Shown piece by piece: positions 24,575 to 35,917 of a stretch of 64,000 nt of DNA. Made by a program: the position numbers and the translations under genes. The stretch's first letter is position 1. Every line of letters begins with the position of its first letter. Under the pieces are notes generated by a model, which was not told where the DNA came from, did not search any database, and saw nothing but the letters and a program-made list of their open reading frames with translations. The stretch is from Vanilla planifolia (lineage: Eukaryota > Streptophyta > Magnoliopsida > Asparagales > Orchidaceae). The stretch lies in contig JAIUJO010000236.1 in NCBI GenBank assembly GCA_023846275.1, positions 258,001 to 322,000 on the forward strand, in the 5' to 3' direction.

Positions 24575-25260
24575 TAGAGTAGAGTATAGCAAAGCAAAGT
24601 AGTGCAGAACATGGTAGAAGAGTAGAGTAGAGCAATATAGAGAGAGCAGAACAGAGCAATGTAATGTAGAGTAGAGTATAGTAAAGCATAACAGAGCATA
24701 GTAGAGAAAAGTAGAGATAGGTTAGGCTATGTTAGGCCAATCTAGGCATGGCTAGGCTAGAGTAGAGTAGAGTAGACTAGACTTAAGTTAGTTTAGTTTA
24801 GCCTAGGGTAGGCTAGGCTAGGATAGAGTAGAGTAAAGTATAGTGTAGTTGAATAGAGCAGAGTAGAGTATAGTAGACTAGAGTAGAGTAGAGTAGTGTA
24901 GAGTAGAGCTAGGTTAGGCTATGCTAGAATTTGGTAGGCTAAGCAAGGCTAGCCTAGAGAATAGTAGAGTAGAGTAGAGTAGAGTAGAGTAGAGCTAAGT
25001 TAGGCTAGGCAAGGAAATAGTACAATAGAGCAGAGTAGAGCTCAGTAGAGCAGAGCAAAGTAGAGCGAGCAAAGTAAAGGAGAGTAGAGCAGAGTAGATT
25101 AGAGTAAAGCTAGGTTAGGCCAAGCTAGAGTAGTGTAGATTAGAGCTCAGTTGGGCTTGGCCAGGCAAGAGTTAGTTATAGTAGAGTCGGGTAGAGTAAA
25201 ATCGAGTAGAGAACTAGAATAGAGTTGAGTAGAGTAGGGTAGAGTAGAGTAGGTTAAAGA

Positions 25261-25355
25261 AGAATAGAGCTCGTTAGGCTATTTTAGGCTATTTTAGAGT
25301 AGAGAAGAATAGAGAAGAATAGAGAAGAATAGAGCTCGTTAGGCCATTTTAGGCT
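25261..25355. repeat. 65-bp offset local duplication
   Basis: A 30-bp segment beginning AGAATAGAGCTCGTTAGGC at 25261 recurs at 25326 with a single T to C change (GGCTATTTT versus GGCCATTTT). Between the copies a 10-bp unit AGAGAAGAAT is repeated three times. The 65-bp offset is 13 pentamers. Confidence 0.9.
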
Positions 25356-26243
25356 AGGCTAGGTTAGAATATAGTAGAGTAGAGTAGAGTAAGGTATACC
25401 AGAGTACTGTAGAGTTAAGCAGAGTAAATCTAGGTTACTCTAAGCTAAGTTGGGCTAGGTTAGGCATTGCTAGGCTATAGCAGAGTAGAGTAGAGAAAAG
25501 TAGAGTGGAGTAGAGTAGAGTTAAGTAGAGTGAGGAGAACAAGGTTAGGCTACGTTAGGAACTAGTAGAGTAGAGTAGAGCAGAGTATAGTAGAGCAGAG
25601 TAGAGTAGAGAATAGTTTTAGAGCAATGTAGAGTCGAGTAGACAGAGAAGAGTAGGGAATAGCAAAGCTAGGTTAGGTAACGCTAGGCTAGGCTATGCTA
25701 GGATAGAATAGAGTAGAGAAGAGCTAGGTTAAGCTAGGCTAAGCTATGCTATGTTATAGAAGAGTAGCGTAGAGTAGAGTAGAGTAGGGTAGAGTACAAC
25801 AATGGTTGGCTAGGCTAGGCTATGTTAAAATCGAGTAGAGTAGAGTAGAGAAAAACTAGGTTAGGCTAGGCTAGAGTACATAGTAGGGAAGAGTAAAGTA
25901 GAGCAGAGTATAGCAAAGCTAAGATGAGCATAGTAGAGCATAGCATAGTAGAGTAGAGTAGAGCTGAGCTAGGTTAAGCTATGCTAGGCTAGGTTTTGTT
26001 TTGCGATGTTGGGCCAAGCTAGAGTAGAGTAGAGTAGGATATAGTAGAGCTTGGTTAGGCAAGGCTAGGCTATGTTAGAGTAGAGTAGAGTAATGTAGAG
26101 TAGAGTAGGGTAGAGTAGACCTTGGTGAGGCTAGGCTAGGCAAGGCTAGAGTAGAGTAGAGTATAGTAGAGTAGCATAGAGTATAGTAGAGTAGAGTAGA
26201 GTAGAGTAGAGTAGAGCAGAGCAGAGTAGAGTACAGTAAAGTA

Positions 26244-26265
26244 GAGGAGAGGAGAGGAGAGGAGC
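26244..26265. repeat. Short GGAGA homopurine run
   Basis: Four to five GAGGA units in succession end at GAGCACGAAG. This is the same unit type as the longer runs at 35.5 and 37.8 kb. Confidence 0.8.
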
Positions 26266-27093
26266 ACGAAGTAGAGCAGAACAGAGCAAAAGAGCATAGT
26301 AGAGCTATACAGAGTGGAGCATAGCAGTGTAGTGTAGAGTAGAGTAGAGCAAAGTAAAGCAGAATTAGGTTAGGCTAGGCTAGGCTGTGGTAGGCTAAGA
26401 TATGTCAGGCTAGGATAGGCTCAAGCAGAGTACAGCAGAGTAAAGTAGAGAAGAGAAGAGTAGAGTAGAGCAGAGAAGAGCATAGTACAATAGAGGTCAG
26501 AAAAGTAGAGCAAAGAAAATTATAGCAGAGGATAACAAAGTAGAGGAAAGTAGAGAAGAGTAGAGCAGAGATAGGTTAGGCTAAGCAAGAGCAGAGTAGA
26601 CTAGATTAGAGTATAGTAGAGTAGAGTAGAGAAAGGTTAGGCTAAGAAAGGTTAGAGTATAGTAAAGTAGGGTATGTTAGAGTAGTGTAGAGTAGAGTAG
26701 AGTAGAGTATAGTGGAGTATAGTAGAGTAGAGAAGAGTAGAGAAGAGAAGAGTAGAGTATAGCATAGCAAAAAAGAGTAGTGTAGAGAAGAGTAGAGTAG
26801 TGCTAGGTTTGGCAAGGTTAGGCTAGGCTAGGTTGGGTAAGAGTAGAGTAAAGAAGAATAAAGTAGATTATAGTAGAGTAGAGCATGGTTAGGATATGCT
26901 AGGCTAGGCTAAGTTGGAGTATAATATAGTTGAGTAAAGTAGAGTAGAGCTAGGTTAGGCTATATTAGATTAGGCTAGTGTAGGCTAAGGTAGGCTAGGC
27001 TAGGTTATAATAGGCTAGAGTAGAGTGGAGTAGAGTTTAGTGGAGTAGAGCAGAGTAGAGTAGAGCTAGGTTTAGCATGGCTATGCTAGGCAA

Positions 27094-27118
27094 GGCTAGG
27101 CTAGGCTAGGCTAGGCTA
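27094..27118. repeat. Perfect (GGCTA)5 run
   Basis: Five uninterrupted GGCTA units, among the longest perfect runs of this family that I saw. Most GGCTA-type blocks contain a variant every two or three units. Confidence 0.85.
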
Positions 27119-27311
27119 TGTTAGGCTAAGCTAGGCTAGGCTGGTGTAGAGTAGAGTAGAGCATAGAAGAGTAGAGTAGAGTAGGGTAAAGTAGAGTAGA
27201 GCAGGTCAAAGCAGAGTAGTGTTGTGTCGAACAGAGTAGAGAATAGTGGAGCTAGGATTGGCTAAGCTTGGTTAAGCAAGGGAAGGTTAGGTTAGGCTAG
27301 GCTAGGCATGG

Positions 27312-27376
27312 TTAGAGTAGAGTAAAGCATAGCCTGTTAGAGTAGAGTAAAATAGAGCATATTAGAGTAGAGTAAA
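27312..27376. repeat. 25-bp tandem triplication
   Basis: TTAGAGTAGAGTAAA occurs at 27312, 27337 and 27362, a constant 25-bp spacing of five pentamers. The intervening 10 bp vary (GCATAGCCTG, ATAGAGCATA). Confidence 0.85.
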
Positions 27377-28940
27377 GCAAGGTTAAGCTAAGCTAACTAG
27401 TTTCTGCTATGGTAGGCTAGGCTGGCGAGGTTAGAGTAGAGTGGAGTAGATTCGAGTAGAGTAGAGTAGAGTAGAGCTAGGTTGTGCTAGGCTATGCTAG
27501 GATTGGAAAGAGTACAAAGCAGAGCAAAGTACAGCAGAGCAGAGTAGAGTGGAGCAGAGCAGCAAAGAGTAGAGTAAAGCAGAGTAGAGCAAAGAAGAGC
27601 AAGGTTGGGCAATGCTAGGCTAGGCAAGGCTAGGGTAGGCTCGGTTAAGCAGAGCAAAGCCGAGCAGAGCCAAGCCAAGGAAAGCAATCGAGAGTAGAGT
27701 AGAGCAAGGTTATGCTAAGCTAGGCTTGGTAAGGCTATGCTAGGCTAGAGTTGAGTATAATAGAGTAGACTAGACTAAAGTAAAGTAGAGTAGAGTAGAG
27801 AAGAGTAGGGTAGAGTAGAGTAGAGTAGAGCAGGGTAGACTAGAGTAGAGTAGAGAAGAGCAGAGTAGAGTCGAGTAGAGCTAGATTAAGCTTGGCTAGG
27901 TTAGGTTATGCTAGGCTAGGGTAGATAAGAGTAGTGTAGAGTAGAGTAGAGTAGAGCTAGATAAGGCTAGGCTAAGCTAGTGTATAATAGAGCAGAGTAT
28001 ACTAGAGCTGAGTAGAGAAAAATAGAGCACAGTTGAGCAGAGCAAAATGGAGTAGGGCAAAGCAGAGTAGAGTCGAGCTAGGTTAGGTTTGGCTAGACTA
28101 GGCTATGCAAGTTCGTAGTAGAGTAGAGTAGAGTAGAGCTAGGTTAGGCTAGGCTAAGTTAAGTTTGAGTAGAGTACAGTAGAATATTATAGATTAGAGT
28201 AGAGTAGAGTTGCTTTAGGCTAGGATAGGCTAGGTTATTCTAAGCTAAAGTTTAGAGTAGAGTAGAGTAGAGTGGAGAAGAGTAGAGTAGAGTGCAGCAG
28301 AGTTATGTTAGGTTAGGCTAGGTTAGAGTAGAGTAGAGAAGAGTAGAGCAGAGTAGAGCTAAGTAGAGTAGTATAGAGTAGAGCAAAACAAATTAGAATG
28401 GAGCAAAGCAATGTAGAAAAGACCATAGTAGAGCAAATCAAAGCATAGTAGAGTAGAGTAGAGTAGAGTAGAGCTAGGTTAGGCTAGGCCAGGTTAGAGT
28501 AGAGTTGAGTAGAGTAGAGTAGAGTAAAGTAGAGTAGAGTAGAGCAAGGTTAGGCAAGGCTAAGCTAGGTTAGGCTAAGCAAGGCAAGAATAGGCAAGGC
28601 TAGGTTATGCTAAGCTAGTATAGAATAGAGAAGAGTTGAGTAGAATAGAGTAGAGAAGAGCAGATGTAGGTTAGGGTAGGCTAGGATAAAGTAGAATAGA
28701 GCAGATTAGAGTAGCGAAGAGTAGAGTAGAGAGGAGCACAGTGGAGTAAAGTAGAGTAGAGTAGAGTAAAATAGAGCTTAACAAAGCTAGGTTACGTTAG
28801 AGTTGAGTTGAGTAGAGTAGAGTAGAGTAGAGTTAGGTTATGCTAAGCTAGGCTAGGCTAAGTTAGAGTAAAGTAGAGTTGAGTAAAGTAGAATAGAGCT
28901 AGGTTAGGCTAGGCTAGGCTAGGGTAGGCTAGGCTAGGCT

Positions 28941-28970
28941 TAGCGAGGCTTGGCGAGGCTTGGCGAGGCT
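28941..28970. repeat. 10-bp GGCGA-containing tandem run
   Basis: TGGCGAGGCT is repeated twice in full and preceded by the variant TAGCGAGGCT. GGCGA is a T to G variant of GGCTA that introduces CpG. Its clustering here points to local amplification of a variant dimer. Confidence 0.9.
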
Positions 28971-29321
28971 TTAGTAGAGTAGACTATAGTAGGGAAGAGT
29001 AGTGTAGTGTAGAGTACAGTAGAGCAGAGTAGGACAAAGTAGAGTTGAGCAGACTATAATAGAGTAGAGCAAAAAAGGGTAGAGAAGAGTAGAGCAGAGC
29101 TAAGTGAGGTTGAGTAGAGTAGAGTAGAGCAGAGCAAAGTAGAGCTAGGTTTGGCTAGGCTAGGCTAGGCTATGTTAAATCAAAGTAGAGTAGACCAGAG
29201 AAGAACTAACCAGAGCATAGCAGAGCAAAGTAGAGTAGAGCAGAGCAAAACAAAATAGAGATGAGTAGAGTAGAGTTTGGTTATGTTAGGCAAGGCCAGG
29301 CTTGGCTAGGCTAGACTAGGC

Positions 29322-29356
29322 TAGAGTAGAGTAGAGTAGAGTAGAGTAGAGTAGAG
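29322..29356. repeat. Perfect (TAGAG)7 run
   Basis: Seven uninterrupted TAGAG units directly after a GGCTA-type block and directly before a GAGCTAG junction. Comparable seven-unit runs lie at 30130-30164 and 40270-40304. Confidence 0.85.
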
Positions 29357-29388
29357 CTAGTTTAGGCTAGGATAGATTAGAGTGTAGT

Positions 29389-29452
29389 AGGGTAGTGTAG
29401 AGTATAATAGAGTAGAGTAGAGTCTTGTAGAGTAGTGTAGAGTATAATAGAG
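29389..29452. repeat. 40-bp offset local duplication
   Basis: GTAGTGTAGAGTATAATAGA occurs at 29392 and again at 29432, an offset of 40 bp (eight pentamers). The copies are separated by a TAGAG stretch containing the rare string GTCTTG. Confidence 0.85.
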
Positions 29453-32400
29453 CAGAGCAAGGTTAGGCTATGCTACGCTAGGCTAGGCTGGAGTAAAGTA
29501 GAGTGGAGTAGAGTATAGCACAGTAGAGGTCAATTAAGCTACGCTAAGCTAGGATAGGCCAGAGCAAAGTAGAGTAGAGTAGAGCAGAGCTGAGTAAAGT
29601 AGATCAAAGCAGAGTAGAGCAGAGCAAAGCATAGAAGAGCAGGGTAGAGTAGAGCAAAGTAGAGTAGAGTAGAGTAGTGTAAAGCAGAGTAGAGCTAGGT
29701 TGGATTGAGCTACACTAGGGTAGGGTAGCTTAGAGTAGAATAGAGTAAACTAAAGTAAAAAAAGAGTATAGTAGAGTAGAATAGAGTAGAGTTGAGTAGT
29801 ATAGAGTATAGTAGAGTAGAGTTTAGTAGAGTAGAGTGGAGTAAAGTAGAGCTAGGTTATGCTGGGCTAGACTATTTTAGGTTATGCTAGGCTAGAGTAG
29901 AGTAGAGTAGAGTAGAGGTAGGTTTGGCTAGGTTAGGCTAGGTTAGAGTAGAGTAGAGTATAGTAGATTTGAGTAGAGTACTATATAGTAAAGAAGAGTA
30001 GAGTAAGGTTAAACTAGGCTAGGCTATGCTAGGCTTGACTTGGTAGGCTAGAGTAGAGTAGAGTTGAGTAGAGTGAAGTAGAGTAGAGCTAGGTTAGGCT
30101 AGGCAAGGCTAGTCTATGCTAAACTAGGCTAGAGTAGAGTAGAGTAGAGTAGAGTAGAGTAGAGCAAAGCAGAGTAGAGTAGAGCTAGGTTAAGCAAGGC
30201 TTTAGTAGAGTAGAGTAGAGTATTATAGGGTAGAGTAGAGCTAGGTTGGGCTAGGCTAGTCAAGGTTAGGTTTGAGTCGAGTAGAGTAGAGTAAAGTAAA
30301 GTAGAATATAGTAGAGGAAAGCTAGGTTAGACGAGCCTAGGTTTGTCTTGGCAAGGGTTGGCTTGGTAAGGGTAGGCTAGGCTAATGTAAAGTAGAGTAG
30401 AGAATAGTAGAGTAATGTAGTGCTAGAGTAGAGTAAAGTAGAGGAAAGTAGCATATGTAGAGCAGAACAGAGTGGCATAAAGTAGAGCTGAGTAGAGCTG
30501 AGAAGAGTAGAGTAGAGTGGAGCAGAGCAGAGCAGAGTATAGTGGAGTAGAGCAGAATAGGGTTATGCTAGGCTAGGCAAGGTTAGAGTAGAGTAGAGCT
30601 AGGTCAGGCTATGTTAGGCTAGGTGAGGTTAAAGTAGAGTAGAGAGGAGTAGAGTAGAGTCAAGTAAAGTAGTGTAGGGTAGAGTAGAGTAGAGTAGAGT
30701 AGCGTAGAGTAGAGCTGAGAAGAGCAGACTAGTGTAGAGTAGAGCAAAGTAGATTAGGCACACCAAGCTAAGGATAAAGTAGAGTAGAGTAGATTAGAGA
30801 AGAGTAGAGTAGTATAGAGTAGAGTACAGTAGAGCTACGTCTTCTTAGGGTGGGCTAGGCTAGGTTAGGCTAAGATAAGCTTGGCTAGATATGGCTAGAG
30901 TAGAGTAGAGTAAAGCTGAGTAGAGTAGAGTAGAGTTGAGCAAGGTCAAGCTTGGCTAGGCTAGAGTATAATAGAGTAGAGAAGAGCAGAGCATAACAAA
31001 GTATAGAATAGAAGAGCAAAGCAAAGCAGACTAGAGAAAATAAGAGTAGAGTAGAGCAGACCTATGTTAGGTTAGGCCAAGATAAGCGAGGCTAAGCTGG
31101 AGTAGAGTAGAGTAGAGCATGGTTAAGCTAGGCGAGGCAAGGCGAAGTTGGAGTATAATATAGTAGAGTAGAGTAGAGCTTTGTTTGGCTAGGGTATACT
31201 AGGCTAGTGTAGGCTAGGCTAGGCTAGGCAAGAGTAGAGTAGAGTAGCATTGAGCTTAATTAGGCTAGGCTAGAGAAGAGTAAAGCAGAACATAGTAAAG
31301 CATAGCAGAGTATAGTGGAGTAGAGTAGAGTTGAGAAGAGTAGAGAAAAGCAGAGTAGAGCAGAGTAGAGTCGAATAGAGTAGAGCAGAGTAGAGCTAGT
31401 TTAAGCGAAGCTATGATAAGCTAAGTTAGGTAGGGTAAGCTAGATTAGGTTACGCTAGGCTATAGTAGAGTAGAGTAAAGTACACATGAGAAGAGTGAAG
31501 CAGAGCTGAGTAGAGAAGAGTAGAGAAAAGTAGAACAGAGTAGAGTAGAGTAGAATTGGGTAGAGCAGAATTTAGTAGAGTAGTGTAGAGTAGAGTAGAA
31601 CAGAGCAGAGTTGAGTAGAGTAGAGAAGAGCTAGGTTAGGCTAGGCTAAACAAGAGTAGAGTAGAGCTAGGTAAGCTAGCCTAGGCTAAGCTGTGGTATA
31701 ATAGACAAGAGTAGAGTAGAATAGAATTGAGTCAAGTTGAGTAGAACTAACTAGGCAATGCTAGGCCTAGTTAGGCTAGCTTAGCCTAGGCTAAGTTAAG
31801 CTAGGATAAAGTATATTAGAGTAGAATAGAGTAGAGCCAGGTTAGGTTATGCTGGGCTAGTCTACAGTATAATAGAGTAGAGAAGAGCAGAGAAATGTAG
31901 AGCAGAGCAGAGCATAGCAAAGCAGAGCATAGCAGAGTAGGGTAGAATGGACCAAAGCAGAGGAGAGAAATAAAAGTAGAGTATATCATAGTAGGTAGAG
32001 AAAAACTAGATTAAGTTAGGCTAGGGTAGGCTATATTAGAGTTGAGTAGAGTAGGGTAGAGCTAGGTTAGGCTATGTTAGGCTAGGCAAGGTTAGAGCAG
32101 AGCAGAGTAGAGTAGCATAAAGTAGAGTAGAGTAGAGTAGTGAAGAGTCTCGCTAGGTTAGGCTAGGCTAGGTTAGGATAAGTGAGGCTAGGTTAGGCTG
32201 GAGTTTAGTCGAGTAGAGTAGAGATATGTTAAGCTAGGTTAGGTTAGGCTAGGCTAGAGCAAAGTCTAGTAGAGTTGAGTAGAGCAAAGAAGAGTGGAGT
32301 AGAGTAGAGTTGTATAGAGTAGAGAAGAGTAGTGTAGAGTAAAGTAGAGTAAAGTAAAGCTAAATTAGGCTAAGCTAGGTTAGGCAAGGCTAGGCTAGGC

Positions 32401-32454
32401 TAAGCTAGAGTAAAGTAGGTAGAGTAGAGTCGAGTTAGATTAGGCTACACTGGG

Positions 32455-32785
32455 CTGGAGTATAGTAGAGTGGAGTAGAGTAGAGTAGAGTAGAATAGAG
32501 TAGAGTAGAGTTGAGTTGATTAAAGTAGAGTAGAGTAAAATGGAGTAGAGTAGAGTAGAGTATAGTAGAGGAGAGGAGAGGAGAGGAGAGGGACGAGAAG
32601 AGAGGAGTGGAAAGCAGAGCAGAGTAGAGTAAAGAAGACTAAAGTAGAGAAAAGCAAAGCAGAGTAGAATAGAGCAAAGTAGAGTACAGCAGAGTAGAGC
32701 AGAGTAGAGCAAAGTAATGAGGAGTAGAGTGGAGTAGAGAATAGTAAAGCAATGCAGATAGAGCATAATAGAGTTGAGTTGAATA
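32455..32785. repeat. Long TAGAG-type block without GGCTA interruption
   Basis: About 330 bp consist of TAGAG-family units with no GGCTA-type block, roughly two to three times the usual length. A GGAGA run lies inside at 32566-32590. Because the minus-strand unit CTCTA lacks stops, a 108-codon open frame (32440-32766) crosses it. That frame is an artefact of composition. Confidence 0.85.
32566..32590. repeat. GGAGA homopurine run
   Basis: About five GGAGA units in succession end at GGGACGAGAAGAG. It lies inside the long TAGAG-type block. Confidence 0.85.
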
Positions 32786-33140
32786 AAGCTAGGTTAGGCT
32801 AGGCTATGCTATGCATTAGTAGAGTAGAGTAGAGTAGAGCTAGATTAGGCTAGTGTAGGATAGGCTAAGTTAGGTTAGGCTTGGTTATGCTAGAGTAGAG
32901 TAGAGTTGAGTTTGAGTAGAGTAGAGTAGATTAGAGTAATGATGAGTACAATAGAGCTAGGTTAGGTTAGGCTACGTTAAAATAAAAAATAGAGTAGAGT
33001 AGAATAGAGCAAAGGAGTGTGGAGGAGAGCAAAGTATTATAGAGCAGAGAAGAGTAGACTAGTGCAGGGATGAGTAGAGTAGAGAAAAGTTGAGTTGAGT
33101 ACAGTAGAGCAGTGCAAAGCTGAGAAAAACTAGGTTAGGC

Positions 33141-33163
33141 CAGAATATGTTTCTTTTGTCTAG
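33141..33163. other. T-rich non-pentameric interruption
   Basis: ATATGTTTCTTTTGTCTAG breaks the pentamer pattern with pyrimidine-rich sequence that is rare on this strand. The flanks are ordinary GGCTA-type satellite. No function is apparent. Confidence 0.55.
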
Positions 33164-34020
33164 GCAAGGCTAGGCTAGGTTAGAGTATTATAGAGTAGGG
33201 TAGAGCTAGGTTAGGCTTGGCTAAGCTCGACTAGGTTAGAGTAGAGTAGACTAAAGTAGCAACGAGTAGAGCAGGGTAGAGTAAAGCTAGGTTAGGCTAG
33301 GCTAGAGCAAAGTAGAATAGAGAAGAGCAGAGCAAAGTAGAGTAGATTAGAGCAGATCAGAGTAGAGAAGAGCAGAGCAGAGCAGGGTAGAGTATTACAG
33401 AGTAGAGAAGACTAGAGTAGAGTAGAGCAGAGTCGAGTAGAGTAGAGTAGAGCAAAGCAAGGTTGGGCTAGGTTAGGCTAAGGTAAGCTAGGCTAGGCCA
33501 AGCTAGGTTAGAGTAGAGTAAAGTAAAGTAGAGTATAATAGTGTAGAGTATAATGTAGTATTGTAGAGTAGAGTTGGCTAGTGTAGTAGTGTTAGGTTAG
33601 GCTAGGCTTGGCAAAGCTAAGCTAGGCTAGGCACTACTAGGCTAGGATAGGCTTGGTTAGGTTCAGCTAGAGTAGAGTAGAGTAGAGTAGAGTCGAGCAA
33701 AGCAGAACAGAATAGAGCAGAGTAGAGTAGAGTAGAACAGAGTAGCGTGAAGTAGAGTGGAGCAGAGCAGAACATTGTAGAGTAGAGTAGAGCAAAACAG
33801 AGCTAGATTAGGCTAAGTTTGGCTTGGATAAGCTAGAGTAGAGTAGAATAGAGTAGAGCTAGGTTAGGCAAGGCTAGGTTAGAGTGGGGTAGCGTAGAGT
33901 AGAGTATAGTAGATTAAAGTAGAGTAGAGCTAAGTTCGGCTAAGCTAGGCAAGGATAGGATAAGGTAGGCTAGCTAAGCTAGAGTAGAGTAGAGCATATT
34001 ATAGTAGAGTTGAGCTATGT

Positions 34021-34075
34021 TGGGCTAGTTTAAACTTAGGTAGGATTTGTTTGGATAGGCTTCGTTAAAGAGTAT
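34021..34075. other. Diverged GGCTA-type stretch
   Basis: TTTAAACTTAGG, GGATTTGTTTGG and GGCTTCGTTAAAG are heavily mutated GGCTA-type units with extra T. A block of accumulated mutations is the simplest reading. Confidence 0.45.
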
Positions 34076-34730
34076 AATAGAGTAGATTAGAGTAGAGTAA
34101 GCTAGGTTAGGCTAGGCTAGGCAAGAGTACAGTAGAGCAGAGTGGATTAAAGTAGAGTCAAGCAGAGTAGAGAAGAGCATAGTAGAGTAGAGTAGAGCAT
34201 AACATAGTATAGTAGAGAAGAGTAGGCACAAGTAGAGCAGAGCAGGACAGAGATAGATTGACTAGGGTATGCTAAGTTAGGCTAGTCTAGCCTAGGCTAA
34301 GGTAGAGTAGAGTAAAAAAGAGTAGAGTATAGTAGAGTAGAGTATCTTAACATAGAGTAGAACCGAGCAGAGCAGCAAAGTGTAGAGTAGAATATAATAG
34401 AGTAGAGTAGATCTAGGTTAGGCTAGGCTAAGCTAGGCTAAACTAAGCTTTAATAGACTAGGGTAGAGTTTAATAGAGTGGAGTAGAGTAGTGTAGAACA
34501 GAGCAGTATAGAGTGGAGCACAGTAAAGAAGAGTAGTATAGAATCAAGTAAAGCAACATAGAGTGGAAGAGAGTAGAGTAGAACAGAGTAGAACAATGTA
34601 GAGTTGAGTAAAGTGAGGTTAGGCTAGGCGAGAGTAGAGAAGAGTAGAGGAGAGCAGAATAGAGTAAAATATAATAGAGTAGAGCTAGGTTATGCTAAGC
34701 TTGGCTAGGCTATGATAGGCTAGGCTAGAG

Positions 34731-34762
34731 CATAGTAAGTATAGTATAGTAAGTATAATAGA
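34731..34762. repeat. TATAG-rich AT patch
   Basis: CATAGTAAGTATAG is followed by TATAGTAAGTATAATAG, a near-repeat of a 14-bp segment. It resembles the patch at 18.15 kb, including the ATAAG/TAAGT irregularity. Confidence 0.75.
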
Positions 34763-35521
34763 GTAGAGTAGAGCAGAATAGGGCTCGGTTAGGCTAGGCT
34801 TGGCTAGGCATGGCAAGGCAAGGCTAGCCTAGAGTAAAGTAGAGCAAAGCAGTGCAAAGCAGAGCAGAGCAGAACATAGAAGAGTAGTACAGAGCAGAGT
34901 AAAGTAGAGTTGAGTAGAGCAGAGTAGAGTATAGCATAGCAGAGTAGAGAAGAGATGAGCAAAGTAAAGTAGAGCAGAGTCTTGAAGAGCAAACCAGAGT
35001 TGAGCTAAGTTATGATAGGCTAGGCTTCGCTAAGCTATAGTAGAGTACAATAAAATATGGTAAAGGAGAGTAGAGATGAGTAGAGTAAAGGAGAGGAGAC
35101 CAAAACAAAGTAAAGCAGAGCTGAGCAAAGCAAACTAGGGCAAAGTAGAGCAAAGTAGAGTAGAAGAGTTGAGCAGAGCAATATAGAGTAAAGCAGATTA
35201 GTATAGAGCAGTGCATACTAGAGTAGGGTAGAGCAAAGTTAGGTTATTCTATGCTTGGCTAGTTTAGGTTAGGCTAAGTTGAGTAAAGTAGAGCAGAGTA
35301 GAGAAGAATATATTAGAGTAGAGTAGAGCTAAGTTAAGTAAGGTAAAGCTAGGGTAAGCTAAGCTAGAGAAGAGTAGAGTATAGAAGAGTAGAGTGGAGT
35401 AGAGGTAGATTTAGTAAGGCTAGACTTGGTTAGGCTTGGGTAGTGTAGAGTAGAGTAGAATAGCATAGAGTAGAGTAGAGTAGAGTAAGGTGGTGTGGAG
35501 TAGAGTAGAGCAGAGCAGAGC

Positions 35522-35585
35522 AGAAGAGAGGAGAGGAGAGGAGAGGAGAGGAGAGGAGAGGAGAGGAGAGGAGGGGAGAGGAGAG
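35522..35585. repeat. 64-bp homopurine GGAGA run
   Basis: A continuous stretch of A and G only, about twelve GAGAG/GGAGA units with a single GAGGGG variant. It is the longest pyrimidine-free run I noticed and more homogeneous than the surrounding satellite, which suggests recent local expansion. Homopurine-homopyrimidine tracts of this kind can adopt triplex structures in vitro; that is general knowledge, not evidence from this locus. Confidence 0.92.
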
Positions 35586-35902
35586 CATAGTAGTGTAAAG
35601 CTAAGCAAAGAATAAATGAGCAGAGAATAGTAGAGAAGAGTAGAGTAAAGTAGAGCTATGTTAGGCTAAGCTAAGCAAGGTTAGAGTAGAGTATCATAGA
35701 GCAGTGTAGAGTAAAGTAGAGTAAAGTAAAGTAGAGTAGAACTAAGTAAAGCTGAGCTAAGCAAGGCCAAGCTTGGCTAGGCTAGGCTAGGCCAGGGTAA
35801 GCTAGGCTAGGCTAGAGTAATGAATAGTAGAATAGAGTAAAGTAGAATAGAGTAGAGTAGACAAAACTGGTGTAAAGGAGTGTAGAGTGGAGTAGAACTA
35901 GG

Positions 35903-35917
35903 TTAGGTTAGGTTAGG
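35903..35917. repeat. (TTAGG)3 run
   Basis: Three perfect TTAGG units after a GAACTAGG junction, followed by CTAGG and another TTAGG. Confidence 0.8.

Larger units (their letters stand above)
22514..32439. repeat. Ordinary alternating satellite, 22.5-32.4 kb
   Basis: Alternating TAGAG-type and GGCTA-type blocks with no gene. Inside are a diverged stretch near 22.7 kb, short GGAGA runs near 24.56 and 26.25 kb, local tandem duplications near 25.3, 27.3 and 29.4 kb, and a GGCGA run near 28.95 kb, each listed separately. Confidence 0.9.
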
